A stretch of 15,056 nt of DNA, taken from the NCBI GenBank assembly GCA_951800555.1, contig CATOJU010000009.1, positions 1-15,056 of the forward strand. The letters are read 5' to 3'. Shown piece after piece: positions 8,408 to 15,056 of the stretch. This DNA comes from an uncultured Rickettsiales bacterium. GTDB taxonomy: Bacteria; Pseudomonadota; Alphaproteobacteria; Rickettsiales; UBA1997. The notes under the pieces were generated by a model. The model was not told the origin of the DNA. It was given only the letters and a program-made list of their open reading frames with translations, and searched no databases. The position numbers and the translations under genes are program-made. Numbering within the stretch: the first letter of the stretch is position 1; every line of letters begins with the position of its first letter.

Positions 8408-9190
8408 ATGAAAATTGGTATTCTTTGCACAGATATATACAAAAAAGCTAAAGAAATTAATGGATATATATTAAATAGATATGATGCTGTTAGCATTAAA
8501 AAAAAGAAAGATGTAAAAAATATAGATGCTTTTGTTGTTTTAGGTGGTGATGGCTTTATGTTAAGATCTTTACATAAATATTATGAATTTGATATTCCAT
8601 TTTTTGGTATAAATTATGGAAATATTGGTTTTTTATTAAATGATTTTGATTGTGAAAAAGTTGATTTAGTTGAAAAAATAGAAACTTCTAAGCCAGTTAT
8701 TGTTAATCCATTAAAAAGTGAAATGATTAATGCTAATGAAAAAGAATTTTTTGATTATTCATTTAATGAATTAACACTTATTAGAAGTATATATAAAACT
8801 TGTAATATAAATATAAAAATAAATTCTAAATATAGATTAAAAAATTATATAGGTGATGGTCTAGTAATTTGTACTCCAATTGGAAGTGCAGCTTATAATA
8901 GTTCGGTTGGTGGGCCAATAATTCCGCATACTTCTAATAATATAATATTATCAACTGTAAGTCCTTTTAGGCCTAGAACTTTTAAAAGTATTATTTTACA
9001 AAATGATAATGAATTAGAATTTGAAGTTAATTATATAAAAGATAGAAAGATTAATGCTTTTGTAGATTATATAGAATATGATAATTTAATTTATGCTAAA
9101 ACAAAAGTTGATAAAAGTATAAATACTAAATTATTATTTGATATCAATATGCCTTTTGATGAAAAAATAATAAAGGAGCAATTTTTATAA
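8408..9190 (+). CDS. nadK: NAD kinase
   Basis: NAD kinase phosphorylates NAD+ to NADP+ using ATP and is the only known NADP source in most bacteria. This 260-residue protein is of the short alphaproteobacterial type. It shows the family signature VLGGDGFML (44-52) with the active-site aspartate D48, then GINYGNIGFLLND (67-79), the NAD-contacting NE pair (120-121, in FNELTLIRS), and the glycine-rich block GDGLVICTPIGSAAY (149-163) ending SSVGGP. GGDGF rather than GGDGT is typical of alphaproteobacterial enzymes as I remember them. The ATG lies 20 bases after the tpiA terminator's T run, with no Shine-Dalgarno and no clear promoter. Expression may rely on leakage through the terminator or on a promoter I cannot recognise. 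rdgB follows after 23 bases and is probably cotranscribed. Confidence 0.95.
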   Translation: MKIGILCTDIYKKAKEINGYILNRYDAVSIKKKKDVKNIDAFVVLGGDGFMLRSLHKYYEFDIPFFGINYGNIGFLLNDFDCEKVDLVEKIETSKPVIVNPLKSEMINANEKEFFDYSFNELTLIRSIYKTCNINIKINSKYRLKNYIGDGLVICTPIGSAAYNSSVGGPIIPHTSNNIILSTVSPFRPRTFKSIILQNDNELEFEVNYIKDRKINAFVDYIEYDNLIYAKTKVDKSINTKLLFDINMPFDEKIIKEQFL

Positions 9191-9213
9191 TTTTATGAAT
9201 AAATAAAAATATT

Positions 9214-9819
9214 ATGAAAAATATATTATTAGCTACTGGTAATTATGGAAAAATTGAAGAATTCCAAAAATTATTTAAAAATTTAAAAGATATAAAATTA
9301 TTTTCTTTAACTGATTTTGAAAAAGTAAAAGAACCAGAAGAAACGGGAAAAACTTTTGAAGAAAATTCTTTAGAAAAAGCAAGGTATTATGCTGAAAAAT
9401 TAAAAATATCTACTGTAGCTGATGATTCTGGATTATTTATTAATGCTTTAGATGGTTTTCCTGCAATATATTCAGGACGATTTAATAATGGTGAAAAAAA
9501 AGATTTTTCCTTCGCCTTTAATGCAATTAATCTTTTACTAAAATATAAAAATACAAAAGATTATTCAGCAAGTTTTTTTTGTTGTATAACTTACTATGAT
9601 TTTAATAAAAAAAATCATAATTCCTTTTTAGGAGAGATAAAAGGAAATTTAAGATTTCCTCCAAGTGGAGAAAACGGATTTGGCTACGATCCTATTTTTA
9701 TACCAGAAGGATATAATAAATCTTTTGCAGAATTTTCTATGGATGAAAAAAATTCTATAAGTCATAGAGCAAAAGCTTTAGCTAAATTTAAAAATTGGAT
9801 TGAAGAAAATAATATATAA
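9214..9819 (+). CDS. rdgB: RdgB/HAM1 non-canonical purine NTP pyrophosphatase (XTP/dITP diphosphatase)
   Basis: The enzyme hydrolyses dITP, XTP and similar deaminated purine nucleotides to monophosphates, keeping them out of DNA and RNA. Its 201 residues match the family. Motifs are complete: LLATGNYGKIEEF (5-17), ETGKTFEENSLEKA (43-56), VADDSGLFINALDGFPAIYSGRF (68-90, with metal-binding D70/D71), GENGFGYDPIF (152-162) and SHRAKAL (183-189). The start is fixed by the conserved N-terminal substrate loop. It lies 23 bases after nadK in the same direction, suggesting a two-gene transcript. No Shine-Dalgarno sequence precedes it. Confidence 0.97.
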   Translation: MKNILLATGNYGKIEEFQKLFKNLKDIKLFSLTDFEKVKEPEETGKTFEENSLEKARYYAEKLKISTVADDSGLFINALDGFPAIYSGRFNNGEKKDFSFAFNAINLLLKYKNTKDYSASFFCCITYYDFNKKNHNSFLGEIKGNLRFPPSGENGFGYDPIFIPEGYNKSFAEFSMDEKNSISHRAKALAKFKNWIEENNI

Positions 9820-9885
9820 TTTTCATTAGAATTTTGTTTTTTGTATTATTTTATATAAAGTTAAAATAAAATTTTTATTCAAAGC

Positions 9886-9914
9886 TTGAAAAAAGATTTT
9901 TTTTATTTTATAAT
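9886..9914 (+). promoter_or_regulatory. Sigma-70-like promoter of gyrA
   Basis: TTGAAA (9886-9891), a 17-base spacer and TATAAT (9909-9914) precede the gyrA ATG by 37 bases, giving a leader of about 30 bases. The spacer is A/T-only and T-rich. Confidence 0.75.
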
Positions 9915-9951
9915 ATTTTTATTAAATATTTAATTTTTTAAAACATAAATT

Positions 9952-12714
9952 ATGAGTGAAGAGACAGAATATAATCAAGGTGAAATAGTAAGCGTTGATA
10001 TTGCGGAAGAAATGAAAAAATCATATCTAGATTATGCAATGAGTGTAATTATAGCGAGAGCAATTCCAGATGTTTGTGATGGATTTAAACCAGTTCATAG
10101 AAGAATTATATATTCAATGTATGAATGTGGTTACGAATACAATAAACCTTTTAAAAAGTGTGCTAGGATAGTCGGTGACGTTATGGGAAAATATCATCCA
10201 CATGGCGATACATCAATTTATGAAGCTTTGGTTAGAATGGCTCAAGATTTTTCAATGAGAGTTCCTTTAATTAATGGTCAAGGAAATTTCGGTTCTATTG
10301 ATAATGATCCACCTGCTGCTATGAGGTATACTGAAGCAAGAATGGAAAAAATTGCTAATACTATAACTGATGATTTAGATAAAGATACTGTTGATTTTAT
10401 TCCGAATTATGATGGTTCTGAAAATGAACCTAGTGTATTGCCAGCAAGATTCCCAAATTTACTTGTAAATGGAAGCGCTGGAATTGCTGTTGGTATGGCT
10501 ACAAATATTCCTCCTCATAATTTAAGTGAAGTAATAGATGGGGTTATTAAATATATAGAAAATAATGATATTACTGTTGAAGAACTATTGAATTATATTC
10601 CATCTCCAGATTTTCCTACAAATTGTTTAATTATGGGAAGAGGAGGTTATTTGCAGGCTGCAAAAACTGGCAGAGGAACGGTTGTAATGAGAGGTGAAAC
10701 TTCTATTGAAGAAAAAAAAGGTAGAGAATCAATTGTTATTACTTCAATTCCGTATCAAGTAGTAAAATCTTCATTAGTAGAAAAAATAGCTGAATTAGTA
10801 AAAGAGAAAAAAATTGAAGGAATTTCGGATTTAAGAGATGAATCTAATAAAGAAGGTATAAGAATAGTTGTTGAATTAAAGAAAGATGCGGTAAGTGAAG
10901 TAATTTTAAATCAATTATATTCCTATACTCAATTGCAATGTAATTTTCCAATTAATATGTTAGCCTTGAATAAGGGAAAACCTGAATTATTGGGGCTTTT
11001 AGATATAATTAAATTGTTTACAGAATTTAGAAAAGAAGTAGTAACAAGAAGAACTGAATTTTTACTTAAAAAAGATAGAGAAAGAGCTCATATTTTAATA
11101 GGATTAAGAATTGCAGTTGATAATATTGATGAAATAATTAAATTAATTAAAGCTTCAAAAGATACTACTGAAGCAAGAAATGAATTATTATCAAGATCTT
11201 GGAAAGCTAATGATGTAGTTAGTTTGATTGATTTAATTGGAGATAGAAGAAATAAAGTTGATGATAATGGTAATTTCTTTTTTACAGAAGAACAAGCTAG
11301 AGCAATTCTTGATATGAAATTATCAAAATTAACAGGATTAGAAAATGAAAAAATAGATAACGAAATTGGAGAAGTTGCAGCTAGAATTAAAGAATATTTG
11401 TTTATTTTGTCAAATAATGATGAATTAATGAAAATAATTAAACAAGAATTAATTGAAATTAAAGAAAATTTTGGTACAAAAAGAAAAAGTCAAATTATTC
11501 AAGAACAGGCAGATTTCGATGTAGAAGATTTAATACCGAAAGAAGATATGGTAATTATAACTACTGTAAATGGTTATATTAAAAGAATTCCACTATCAAA
11601 CTATAAAGCACAAAATCGTGGTGGTAAAGGAAAATCTGGAATTTCAATACATGAAGAAGATTTAACTGCAAATATATTTATTGCAGATACTCATACTCCA
11701 ATTTTATTTTTCTCAAATAAAGGTATTGTTTATAGATTAAAAACTTATAAATTACCACTTGGTGGAAATAATGCAAAGGGTAGGGCAATAGTAAATTTAT
11801 TACCTCTTGAAAAGGATGAAAAAATTACAACAGTATTGCCTTTAAGTAGTAATAAAGAAGAATGGATTAATAAAAATATTATTTTTGCTACTAAAAAAGG
11901 AAATATCAGAAGAAATTCAATGGATGTTTTTGAAAGTGTTCAAACTAATGGAAAAATAGCTATAAAGCTTGAAGATGGTGATGCATTAGTTCAAGTTGCG
12001 CTTTGTGAAGATGATGATCATATTTTGTTATCATCTAAAATGGGTAAATGTATTAGATTCCCATTGGAAGTTTTAAGAGTTTTCCAAAGTAGAAGTTCAT
12101 CTGGTGTGAGAGGTGTAAAACTTGAACCTAATAATGAAATTGTTTCTTTATCTATATTAAAAAATAGTAAAATATGTGATTTCGAAAAAAGAGACGCCTA
12201 TTTAAAAATTCCTGTGAATGAAAGAATTAATTTAAAACACATATTACAAGAAAAATTAAATAATAATGAAACACCTGATAGTGTTGAAATGCCAGAAATA
12301 AATGTTGATTTATTAAGTAAATTAACGGAAAAAGAAATAAAACAATTAGCATTGGATGAAGAGTTTATTTTAACTATAACAGAAAACGGTTATGGAAAAA
12401 GAACTTCTACATATGAGTATAGGACTACAAATAGAGGTGGCATTGGAATAACTAATATTATTACTTCAAAAAGAAATGGGAATGTTATTTTTAGTGCAGA
12501 AGTTGATGATGATAAAGATATTTTAATGATGACTGATAAAGGAACTGTAATTAGGACAAAAGTCAGAGATATAAGGATTTCTGGAAGAAATACCCAGGGA
12601 GTAACTTTGATGAGAACGGAAGATAAAATTATTTCTGTGGCTTTGGCTAAAACTGAAGAAGAATCGGTTGAAGAAGTTGAAGATAATAAAAAAAATATTG
12701 AAAATCTTGAGTAA
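9952..12714 (+). CDS. gyrA: DNA gyrase subunit A
   Basis: With GyrB this forms the type II topoisomerase that introduces negative supercoils. The 920 residues carry the winged-helix breakage-reunion domain with catalytic Y126 in AAMRYTEARM, and the quinolone-determining region GKYHPHGDTSIYEALVR (79-95). There T87 and E91 stand where E. coli has S83 and D87, so no classical resistance change is seen. The GyrA box appears as QNRGGKG (554-560), close to QRRGGKG, so it is gyrase rather than topoisomerase IV. Pinwheel repeats follow, for example near residue 660 (GNIRRN) and 870 (GTVIRTK). About 50 extra residues (roughly 745-800, PVNERINLKHILQEKL onward) interrupt the C-terminal domain; an insertion here is a feature I associate with alphaproteobacterial GyrA. 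The tail is acidic. It has its own promoter, but only an A/T leader and no Shine-Dalgarno site. Confidence 0.98.
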   Translation: MSEETEYNQGEIVSVDIAEEMKKSYLDYAMSVIIARAIPDVCDGFKPVHRRIIYSMYECGYEYNKPFKKCARIVGDVMGKYHPHGDTSIYEALVRMAQDFSMRVPLINGQGNFGSIDNDPPAAMRYTEARMEKIANTITDDLDKDTVDFIPNYDGSENEPSVLPARFPNLLVNGSAGIAVGMATNIPPHNLSEVIDGVIKYIENNDITVEELLNYIPSPDFPTNCLIMGRGGYLQAAKTGRGTVVMRGETSIEEKKGRESIVITSIPYQVVKSSLVEKIAELVKEKKIEGISDLRDESNKEGIRIVVELKKDAVSEVILNQLYSYTQLQCNFPINMLALNKGKPELLGLLDIIKLFTEFRKEVVTRRTEFLLKKDRERAHILIGLRIAVDNIDEIIKLIKASKDTTEARNELLSRSWKANDVVSLIDLIGDRRNKVDDNGNFFFTEEQARAILDMKLSKLTGLENEKIDNEIGEVAARIKEYLFILSNNDELMKIIKQELIEIKENFGTKRKSQIIQEQADFDVEDLIPKEDMVIITTVNGYIKRIPLSNYKAQNRGGKGKSGISIHEEDLTANIFIADTHTPILFFSNKGIVYRLKTYKLPLGGNNAKGRAIVNLLPLEKDEKITTVLPLSSNKEEWINKNIIFATKKGNIRRNSMDVFESVQTNGKIAIKLEDGDALVQVALCEDDDHILLSSKMGKCIRFPLEVLRVFQSRSSSGVRGVKLEPNNEIVSLSILKNSKICDFEKRDAYLKIPVNERINLKHILQEKLNNNETPDSVEMPEINVDLLSKLTEKEIKQLALDEEFILTITENGYGKRTSTYEYRTTNRGGIGITNIITSKRNGNVIFSAEVDDDKDILMMTDKGTVIRTKVRDIRISGRNTQGVTLMRTEDKIISVALAKTEEESVEEVEDNKKNIENLE

Positions 12715-12721
12715 AACTTTT

Positions 12722-12739
12722 ATAATTTAAAATTATTTT
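12722..12739 (+). terminator. Possible weak terminator of gyrA
   Basis: ATAATTT and AAATTAT form a 15-base palindrome eight bases after the stop, followed by TTT. A second A/T-only hairpin, AAAAAATAA with TTATTTTTT, lies at 12829-12851. Either could end the gyrA transcript, but neither has a G/C-rich stem. Confidence 0.3.
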
Positions 12740-12934
12740 GATATACTTCAAAAATGAATTATAAAGTAAAATAATTATAAATATATTATTTTTTAACCTT
12801 GTTTTTCAATTTTTGTGAGAATAATATAAAAAAATAATAAATTTATTTTTTAAGTTTTATTGAATATTATGAGAAAAAAATAATTGATAAATCATTCTAT
12901 AATGTATTAAAATTCTATAAATTTAATTTTTTTC

Positions 12935-12962
12935 TTGACATTATGAAAAAAAATAATATAAT
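12935..12962 (+). promoter_or_regulatory. Exact consensus sigma-70 promoter of the frameshifted gene
   Basis: TTGACA (12935-12940), a 16-base spacer and TATAAT (12957-12962) match both consensus hexamers exactly. No other promoter I found in the window does so. Transcription should start near 12969 and give a leader of about 60 bases. It predicts strong transcription unless repressed. Confidence 0.8.
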
Positions 12963-12969
12963 ATATATT

Positions 12970-12996
12970 ATATAAATGATTTTTATTCATTTATAT
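12970..12996 (+). promoter_or_regulatory. 10-bp dyad at the predicted transcript start
   Basis: ATATAAATGA (12970-12979) and TCATTTATAT (12987-12996) are perfect inverted repeats around the 7-base spacer tttttat. The dyad begins at about +1 of the consensus promoter. It could be an operator for a dimeric repressor, or a 5' hairpin protecting the mRNA. The sequence cannot separate these. Confidence 0.5.
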
Positions 12997-13016
12997 TAGT
13001 TTTAATAATTTTTAAA

Positions 13017-13030
13017 AAGGATAAAAAATG
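13017..13030 (+). promoter_or_regulatory. Shine-Dalgarno site deciding the start at 13028
   Basis: AAGGA (13017-13021) lies six bases before ATG (13028-13030). Together with the consensus promoter it shows that the gene begins here rather than at the later TTG (13488) or the internal ATG near 13536. Confidence 0.75.
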
Positions 13031-14027
13031 TTAAACAAAAATAATTCATATTCTTCGTTTTCAACATTATTTGGTGTTGATATGAAAAATATATCTAATA
13101 AACTATCTATATGGGGGTTAGCCAGATAGTAAAAATATTGTAAATAATATTTGTATTAAACTTTTAACTAATGGAATAAAGTTAGAAACAAAAAATAAAC
13201 CAATATTTGTAAAATTATCTGGAATAGGTGAAAATATAGATAAAATTCTAAATTTACAAAAAATAACAACAAATTATTTAGGTAAAAATAAAGGCTTTAT
13301 AGTTGAAAAAAATTATGAAAATTTTTATCAATTAAGTAATTATAAAAATAAAAAAAATGGTGGTTTTACTATTTGTGCTTTTAGTGATGAAAATTTTAAT
13401 AATCTTGTAGCTAGTGATTCAGTTAGCTTTGATAATTTAAAAAATGTTATCTGTGATGAAAATAATTCAATAAATTATAATCCAGATTTGGATAATTTTA
13501 ATATAATAGAAAATTTATTTGAAAATAAAGGGCTTATGGTTCATCCAAAGTATCATAATTGTTGTATAGGTGAAGCGTTATTTAATTTAGGAAGTCTTTT
13601 TACTAAATTATTTTTTCCAAAAAATAAAACTATGTTGATGACAGAAATAGCAGTAGGTAATAATCCAAGTTTAGCTTCTTCGCATAAATCTGGTTTTAAG
13701 GCATTAAAAAAATATACAGCTTTTGACGGAGTTGAATGTTTTCTTTTATATAAAGTATTATCTAAAAAAATAGCTGTTGCTACTGATTTTGATAAAAAAA
13801 AATCTTTAGTTAGTTTTCCTATAAAAAAAGAAAGTAAAATAAAGATTAGTGAAGAAGAAAAAAATAAAATAAAAAATAATTTTAATAATCATATAGAAAA
13901 ATTATTAAATATTACTAATATTAATAATAATTTTAATAGTAAATTCTTAGAAGAACTTTATATTTTTCAATTGGCAAATAATTGTTTTTCTAAAAAAGAA
14001 AAAATAGGTAATTATTTTATTAAATAA
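13028..14027 (+). CDS. Unknown protein, reading frame interrupted by a +1 frameshift near 13121-13129
   Basis: I do not recognise this protein. Translation from ATG 13028 gives MLNKNNSYSSFSTLFGVDMK and continues to ...SIWGLAR, then TAG at 13127-13129. The frame one base further on is open from 13122 (PDSKNIVNNICIKLLTNG...) to TAA at 14025-14027, 301 codons, with no ATG before about 13536. Skipping one base, for example G13121, joins them as SIWGL-PDSKN into about 332 residues. The shift must lie between the downstream frame's own TAG (13119-13121) and the first frame's TAG (13127-13129). The protein is Lys/Asn/Phe-rich, with no signal peptide or clear membrane segment. A more conserved-looking stretch is MVHPKYHNCCIGEALFNLG, followed by MLMTEIAVGNNPSLASSHKSG and FDGVECFLLYKVL. 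Composition matches the neighbours. A decaying gene, sequencing error and programmed frameshift are all possible. It is preceded by a consensus promoter and a good ribosome binding site, so it was recently, or still is, expressed. Confidence 0.7.
13102..13130 (+). other. Hairpin with GGGGG tract at the frameshift site
   Basis: ACTATCT (13102-13108) and AGATAGT (13124-13130) are perfect 7-bp inverted repeats around the 15-base loop atatgggggttagcc. The loop contains GGGGG (13113-13117), which could pair with the anti-Shine-Dalgarno CCUCC using one G-U. The only other plus-strand GGGGG I saw is in the tRNA T arm. The 3' arm contains the TAG of the upstream frame. Confidence 0.5.
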
Positions 14028-14036
14028 AATTTTATT

Positions 14037-14067
14037 ATGGTAATTTTCTTAATTGTAGAATTACCAT
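14037..14067 (+). terminator. Hairpin between the frameshifted gene and the deacylase gene
   Basis: ATGGTAATT (14037-14045) pairs perfectly with AATTACCAT (14059-14067) across a 13-base loop, starting nine bases after the stop codon. There is no following T run, so it may be an attenuator or mRNA-stabilising element rather than a full terminator. Confidence 0.4.
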
Positions 14068-14090
14068 TAATATTTAATAGTTGATTAATA

Positions 14091-14104
14091 TGGAGATAAA
14101 TATG
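14091..14104 (+). promoter_or_regulatory. Shine-Dalgarno site deciding the deacylase start
   Basis: GGAG at 14092-14095 is six bases before ATG 14102-14104. This supports the shorter 282-residue protein over the TTG start at 14081 or the ATG at 14090. Confidence 0.75.
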
Positions 14105-14950
14105 TTGGAAGTTATTAAATTTGAAGGTTTAAAAAGTGGAAAGAATCTTTTAGTTTTAGGTGCAATACACGGGAATGAAATTTGTGGACCAAGAGCTATT
14201 AAAAATATTATAAAAAAAATCAAAAATAATGAGATTAAAATAAAAGCTGGAAGTGTTACTTTTATTCCTATTTGTAATTTTGAAGCCTATAAACAAAACA
14301 AAAGGTATATAGATATAAATTTAAATAGAATTTTTGAAAAAAATAAAAATCCAAAAAATAATGAGGAAATAATTTCGCAAAAAATTATAAAGCATATTGA
14401 TGATTGTGATTATTTATTGGATATACATTCTATTCATACGGAAGGTCCAAGTTTTACTTTTATGGATAAAGAAACTGAAGAGATAAAAAATTTTGTTGAA
14501 ATTCAAAATTTCAATGATATAATGGTTGGATGGAATGATTTATTTAAGGAAGATGATAAATCTACTTGTGGTTATGCTTTAAAACATGATAAAATTTGTA
14601 CAACTATAGAATGTGGAAATCATAATGATCCAAATTGTATTAAAATAGCAGAAACAGCAATAAAAAATTCTTTGGCATTTTTAGAAATTGCAGATTGCAA
14701 GTTGTCTATTGATAAAAATAATCGAAAATTTATAAAAATGGAGAAGGTATTTTATAAAGAAAAAGAAGGTTATTTCACAAAAAATTGGAAACATTTAGAT
14801 ATTATAAAATCCGGAGAAGTTATTGCTAAATATAATGATAATAAAACTATAAAAGCAAAAAAAGATTGTTTAATAATAATGCCGCATAAAGATGGTAATA
14901 TTGGTGCCGAATGGTTTTATTTGGGAGAATTTATAAATGGAAATTTATAA
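14102..14950 (+). CDS. AstE/AspA-family zinc deacylase (succinylglutamate desuccinylase / aspartoacylase-like)
   Basis: These M14-type zinc amidohydrolases remove an acyl group from N-acylated amino acids or related compounds. The 282-residue protein has zinc ligands H23 and E26 in GAIHGNE and H109 in LLDIHS, the substrate-binding N75-R76 in INLNRIF, and the catalytic glutamate E170 in TIECGNH. All are intact. The C-terminal part (about 205-282), with KSGEVIAKY and GAEWFYLG, looks like the beta-rich extension seen in this family. The substrate cannot be told, and no arginine-succinyl pathway genes are nearby. I chose ATG 14102 because GGAG (14092-14095) sits six bases before it. A TTG at 14081 in the same frame would put that site inside the gene. 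It lies 74 bases after the frameshifted gene on the same strand, with a hairpin between, so cotranscription is possible but not shown. Confidence 0.85.
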   Translation: MLEVIKFEGLKSGKNLLVLGAIHGNEICGPRAIKNIIKKIKNNEIKIKAGSVTFIPICNFEAYKQNKRYIDINLNRIFEKNKNPKNNEEIISQKIIKHIDDCDYLLDIHSIHTEGPSFTFMDKETEEIKNFVEIQNFNDIMVGWNDLFKEDDKSTCGYALKHDKICTTIECGNHNDPNCIKIAETAIKNSLAFLEIADCKLSIDKNNRKFIKMEKVFYKEKEGYFTKNWKHLDIIKSGEVIAKYNDNKTIKAKKDCLIIMPHKDGNIGAEWFYLGEFINGNL

Positions 14951-15056
14951 TTTTTTAAAAATTTTAGAAGTTATTATAAAATCTTTTAAATTTTTTAACT
15001 ATTTTTAATAGTGTCAATATATATTTATTTTTCTCATTGTTTTTTAAGTATGATAT

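Larger units (their letters stand above)
12715..13027. other. 313-base intergenic region between gyrA and the frameshifted gene
   Basis: No reading frame of interest is present. The left two thirds holds A/T-only hairpins that may end the gyrA transcript. The right third (12935 onward) holds an exact consensus promoter, a 10-bp dyad and a ribosome binding site, listed separately. Confidence 0.6.

Noticed and set aside
9173..9206. AAAGGAG at the end of nadK as a ribosome binding site for ATG 9195
   Set aside because: The spacing is too long, and that ATG opens a three-codon frame ending in TAA; rdgB starts later at 9214.
12884..12903. TTGATA and TATAAT as a second promoter before the 13028 gene
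   Set aside because: The spacer is only eight bases, far too short for sigma-70.
13488..14027. Separate 179-residue gene starting at TTG 13488
   Set aside because: The same frame is open back to 13122 and joins the ATG-led frame at 13028. No ribosome binding site precedes 13488.

Overview
The window is extremely AT-rich. By eye well over three quarters of bases are A or T, and intergenic DNA is almost pure A/T. The standard bacterial code applies: addA ends in TGA, and the tryptophans I checked are TGG. The best taxonomic hint is the alphaproteobacterial-type helicase-nuclease AddA. A GyrA with the C-terminal insertion I associate with Alphaproteobacteria and a short GGDGF-type NAD kinase point the same way. 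With an ankyrin-repeat protein and strong AT bias, a host-associated, reduced-genome alphaproteobacterium (Rickettsiales, Holosporales or similar) is the likeliest source. This is inference; no species can be named from the sequence.

Layout. The minus strand of the left half (1-6983) carries three genes transcribed leftward: recJ, then addA, then an ankyrin-repeat protein whose end runs off the window. The plus strand of the right half carries tRNA-Thr(UGU), tpiA, nadK, rdgB, gyrA, a frameshifted gene of unknown function (13028-14027) and an AstE/AspA-type deacylase. recJ and the tRNA diverge around 6984-7139. Two gene-poor stretches exceed 300 bases: 7216-7569 (before tpiA) and 12715-13027 (before the frameshifted gene).

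Function. recJ and addA are recombination and repair nucleases; addB, the usual AddA partner, is not in the window. tpiA (triose-phosphate isomerase), nadK (NADP synthesis), rdgB (removal of non-canonical purine nucleotides) and gyrA (DNA gyrase) are ordinary core genes. They do not form an obvious pathway operon, and tpiA is separated from nadK-rdgB by a clear palindromic terminator.

Regulation is unusually readable because near-consensus sigma-70 promoters stand out: TTGCAA-17-TATAAT (tRNA), TTGAAA-17-TATAAT (gyrA), TTGAAA-16-TATAAT (addA) and an exact consensus TTGACA-16-TATAAT before the frameshifted gene. Core genes lack Shine-Dalgarno sequences, while the three accessory-looking genes (ankyrin protein, frameshifted gene, deacylase) each have GGAG or AAGGA six bases before ATG.

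The most interesting locus is 12935-14027. It combines an exact consensus promoter, a 10-bp dyad at the predicted transcript start, a good ribosome binding site, and a 31-codon N-terminal reading frame. That frame must shift +1 within about nine bases to join a 301-codon open frame. The shift zone carries a GGGGG tract and a 7-bp hairpin. It is either a recently broken gene, a sequencing error, or a regulated frameshift; the sequence alone does not decide.
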